Source of the DNA: Candidatus Margulisiibacteriota bacterium
Lineage (GTDB): Bacteria; Margulisbacteria; WOR-1; JAKLHX01
Length of the DNA: 5,565 nt
Reading direction: 5' to 3'
Assembly (NCBI GenBank): GCA_022709925.1
Contig: JAKLHX010000078.1
Location: 1-5,565, forward strand
The notes beneath the pieces are model-generated. The model saw only the letters and a list, made by a program, of their open reading frames with translations. It had not been told where the DNA came from and did not search any database. The translations under genes and the position numbers were made by a program. Positions 5,113 through 5,565 of the stretch are shown here, in pieces. How positions within the stretch are numbered: the first letter of the stretch is position 1; each line of letters begins with the position of its first letter.

Positions 5113-5565
5113 GACCAAAGTGATCTCCCCCAGGACTTCTTTGCCGGAGAAGCGCTCTATAGCGGCCGCGATCGTTCCACGGAAAAACTCTTCGTGCACC
5201 TTTGTGACCTCTCTGGCTATACACAGGTCCCTATTGCCGAATATCTCCAGAAGGTCCATCAGTGCCTTTGCGAGCCTGTGGGGAGACTCATAAAAAACGA
5301 TGGTCCTCGTTTCATCCGTCAGCTTTCGGAGGATCCTTCTTCTTTGCTTGCCTTCTCTGGGGAGGAAACCTTCGAACACAAAGCGGGAAGTGCTAAGCCC
5401 GGACACCGCAAGAGCGGTTACCACTGCGCTTGGGCCTGGTATAGGAACAACTTTCACTCCTTTGGCTATTGCTTCTTTTATAAGTTCTTCGCCGGGATCC
5501 GATATCCCCGGCATGCCCGCATCAGAGACCAAAGCAACGTTCTTTCCTGCCAAGATCTCATCTAT
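5089..5565 (-). CDS. rsmI: 16S rRNA (cytidine-1402-2'-O)-methyltransferase RsmI, C-terminal 158 residues (5' end beyond right edge)
   Basis: RsmI uses S-adenosylmethionine to 2'-O-methylate C1402 in the decoding centre of 16S rRNA and belongs to the tetrapyrrole methylase fold. Numbering from the first visible codon, the family blocks are NVALVSDAGMPGISDPG (9-25), VVPIPGPSAVVTALAVSGL (39-57), RFVFEGFLPREGKQRR (61-76), RTIVFYESPHRL (87-98), CIAREVTKVHEEFFRGT (115-131) and LGEITLVVDG (145-154). Consensus usually has AGTPGISDPG, so methionine replaces threonine in the first block. The N-terminal part (about 75-80 residues, including the PIGNLxD region) is off the right edge, and the frame stays open to the edge. 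The protein ends four residues after the last core strand, so it lacks the roughly 50-residue C-terminal extension of E. coli RsmI. It stops at 5089, in the promoter of the B12 operon. Confidence 0.95.
   Translation of the reverse strand: MDEILAGKNVALVSDAGMPGISDPGEELIKEAIAKGVKVVPIPGPSAVVTALAVSGLSTSRFVFEGFLPREGKQRRRILRKLTDETRTIVFYESPHRLAKALMDLLEIFGNRDLCIAREVTKVHEEFFRGTIAAAIERFSGKEVLGEITLVVDGKRPG

Noticed and set aside
5027..5224. Minus-strand open frame of 65 codons running from rsmI into the riboswitch
   Set aside because: It is out of frame with the conserved RsmI sequence and crosses the terminator, promoter and aptamer.
1..5565. CRISPR arrays, insertion sequences, tRNA or rRNA genes
   Set aside because: No regularly spaced repeats, transposase-like reading frames or tRNA/rRNA signatures were seen on either strand.

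Overview
The window is a compact stretch of chromosome from a diderm (outer-membrane) bacterium of moderate GC content. An outer-membrane TonB-dependent receptor, a TonB-type protein and queuosine tRNA-modification genes place it among Gram-negative-type lineages. ATA (Ile) and AGG/AGA (Arg) codons are frequent and the genes are tightly packed, which would fit an uncultivated phylum such as Omnitrophota or a relative. That placement is a guess: the window holds no marker that fixes the taxon.

Layout, right to left along the minus strand. (1) The 3' part of rsmI (16S rRNA 2'-O-methyltransferase) enters from the right edge and stops at 5089, with a possible intrinsic terminator folded into its last codons. 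(2) A clear sigma70-type promoter (TTGACT-18-TATAAT) overlaps the rsmI stop and drives a cobalamin riboswitch (about 4896-5055). The riboswitch is followed by a stem that covers the Shine-Dalgarno (SD) site of the next gene. (3) A BtuB-like TonB-dependent receptor (3008-4852). (4) A short TonB-type energy transducer (2326-2943). (5) queA (1257-2309), which starts 16 nt after the tonB stop. (6) A plus-strand gene (509-1249), converging on queA with a 7-nt gap, that encodes an unfamiliar protein with a C-terminal pentapeptide-repeat tail. (7) The 5' part of tgt on the minus strand (1-450), leaving at the left edge, divergent from gene 6 across a 58-nt spacer.

How they fit together: btuB and tonB form a B12-uptake unit under a B12-sensing RNA, in which the receptor binds corrinoid and TonB energises it (ExbB/ExbD are not here). 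queA and tgt belong to queuosine biosynthesis: Tgt inserts preQ1 at tRNA position 34 and QueA converts it to epoxyqueuosine. The final reduction by the classical enzyme QueG needs cobalamin, so queA sitting directly behind the B12-regulated transporter genes may be functionally meaningful. The usual queA-tgt adjacency is broken by the opposite-strand pentapeptide gene, the one real unknown here.
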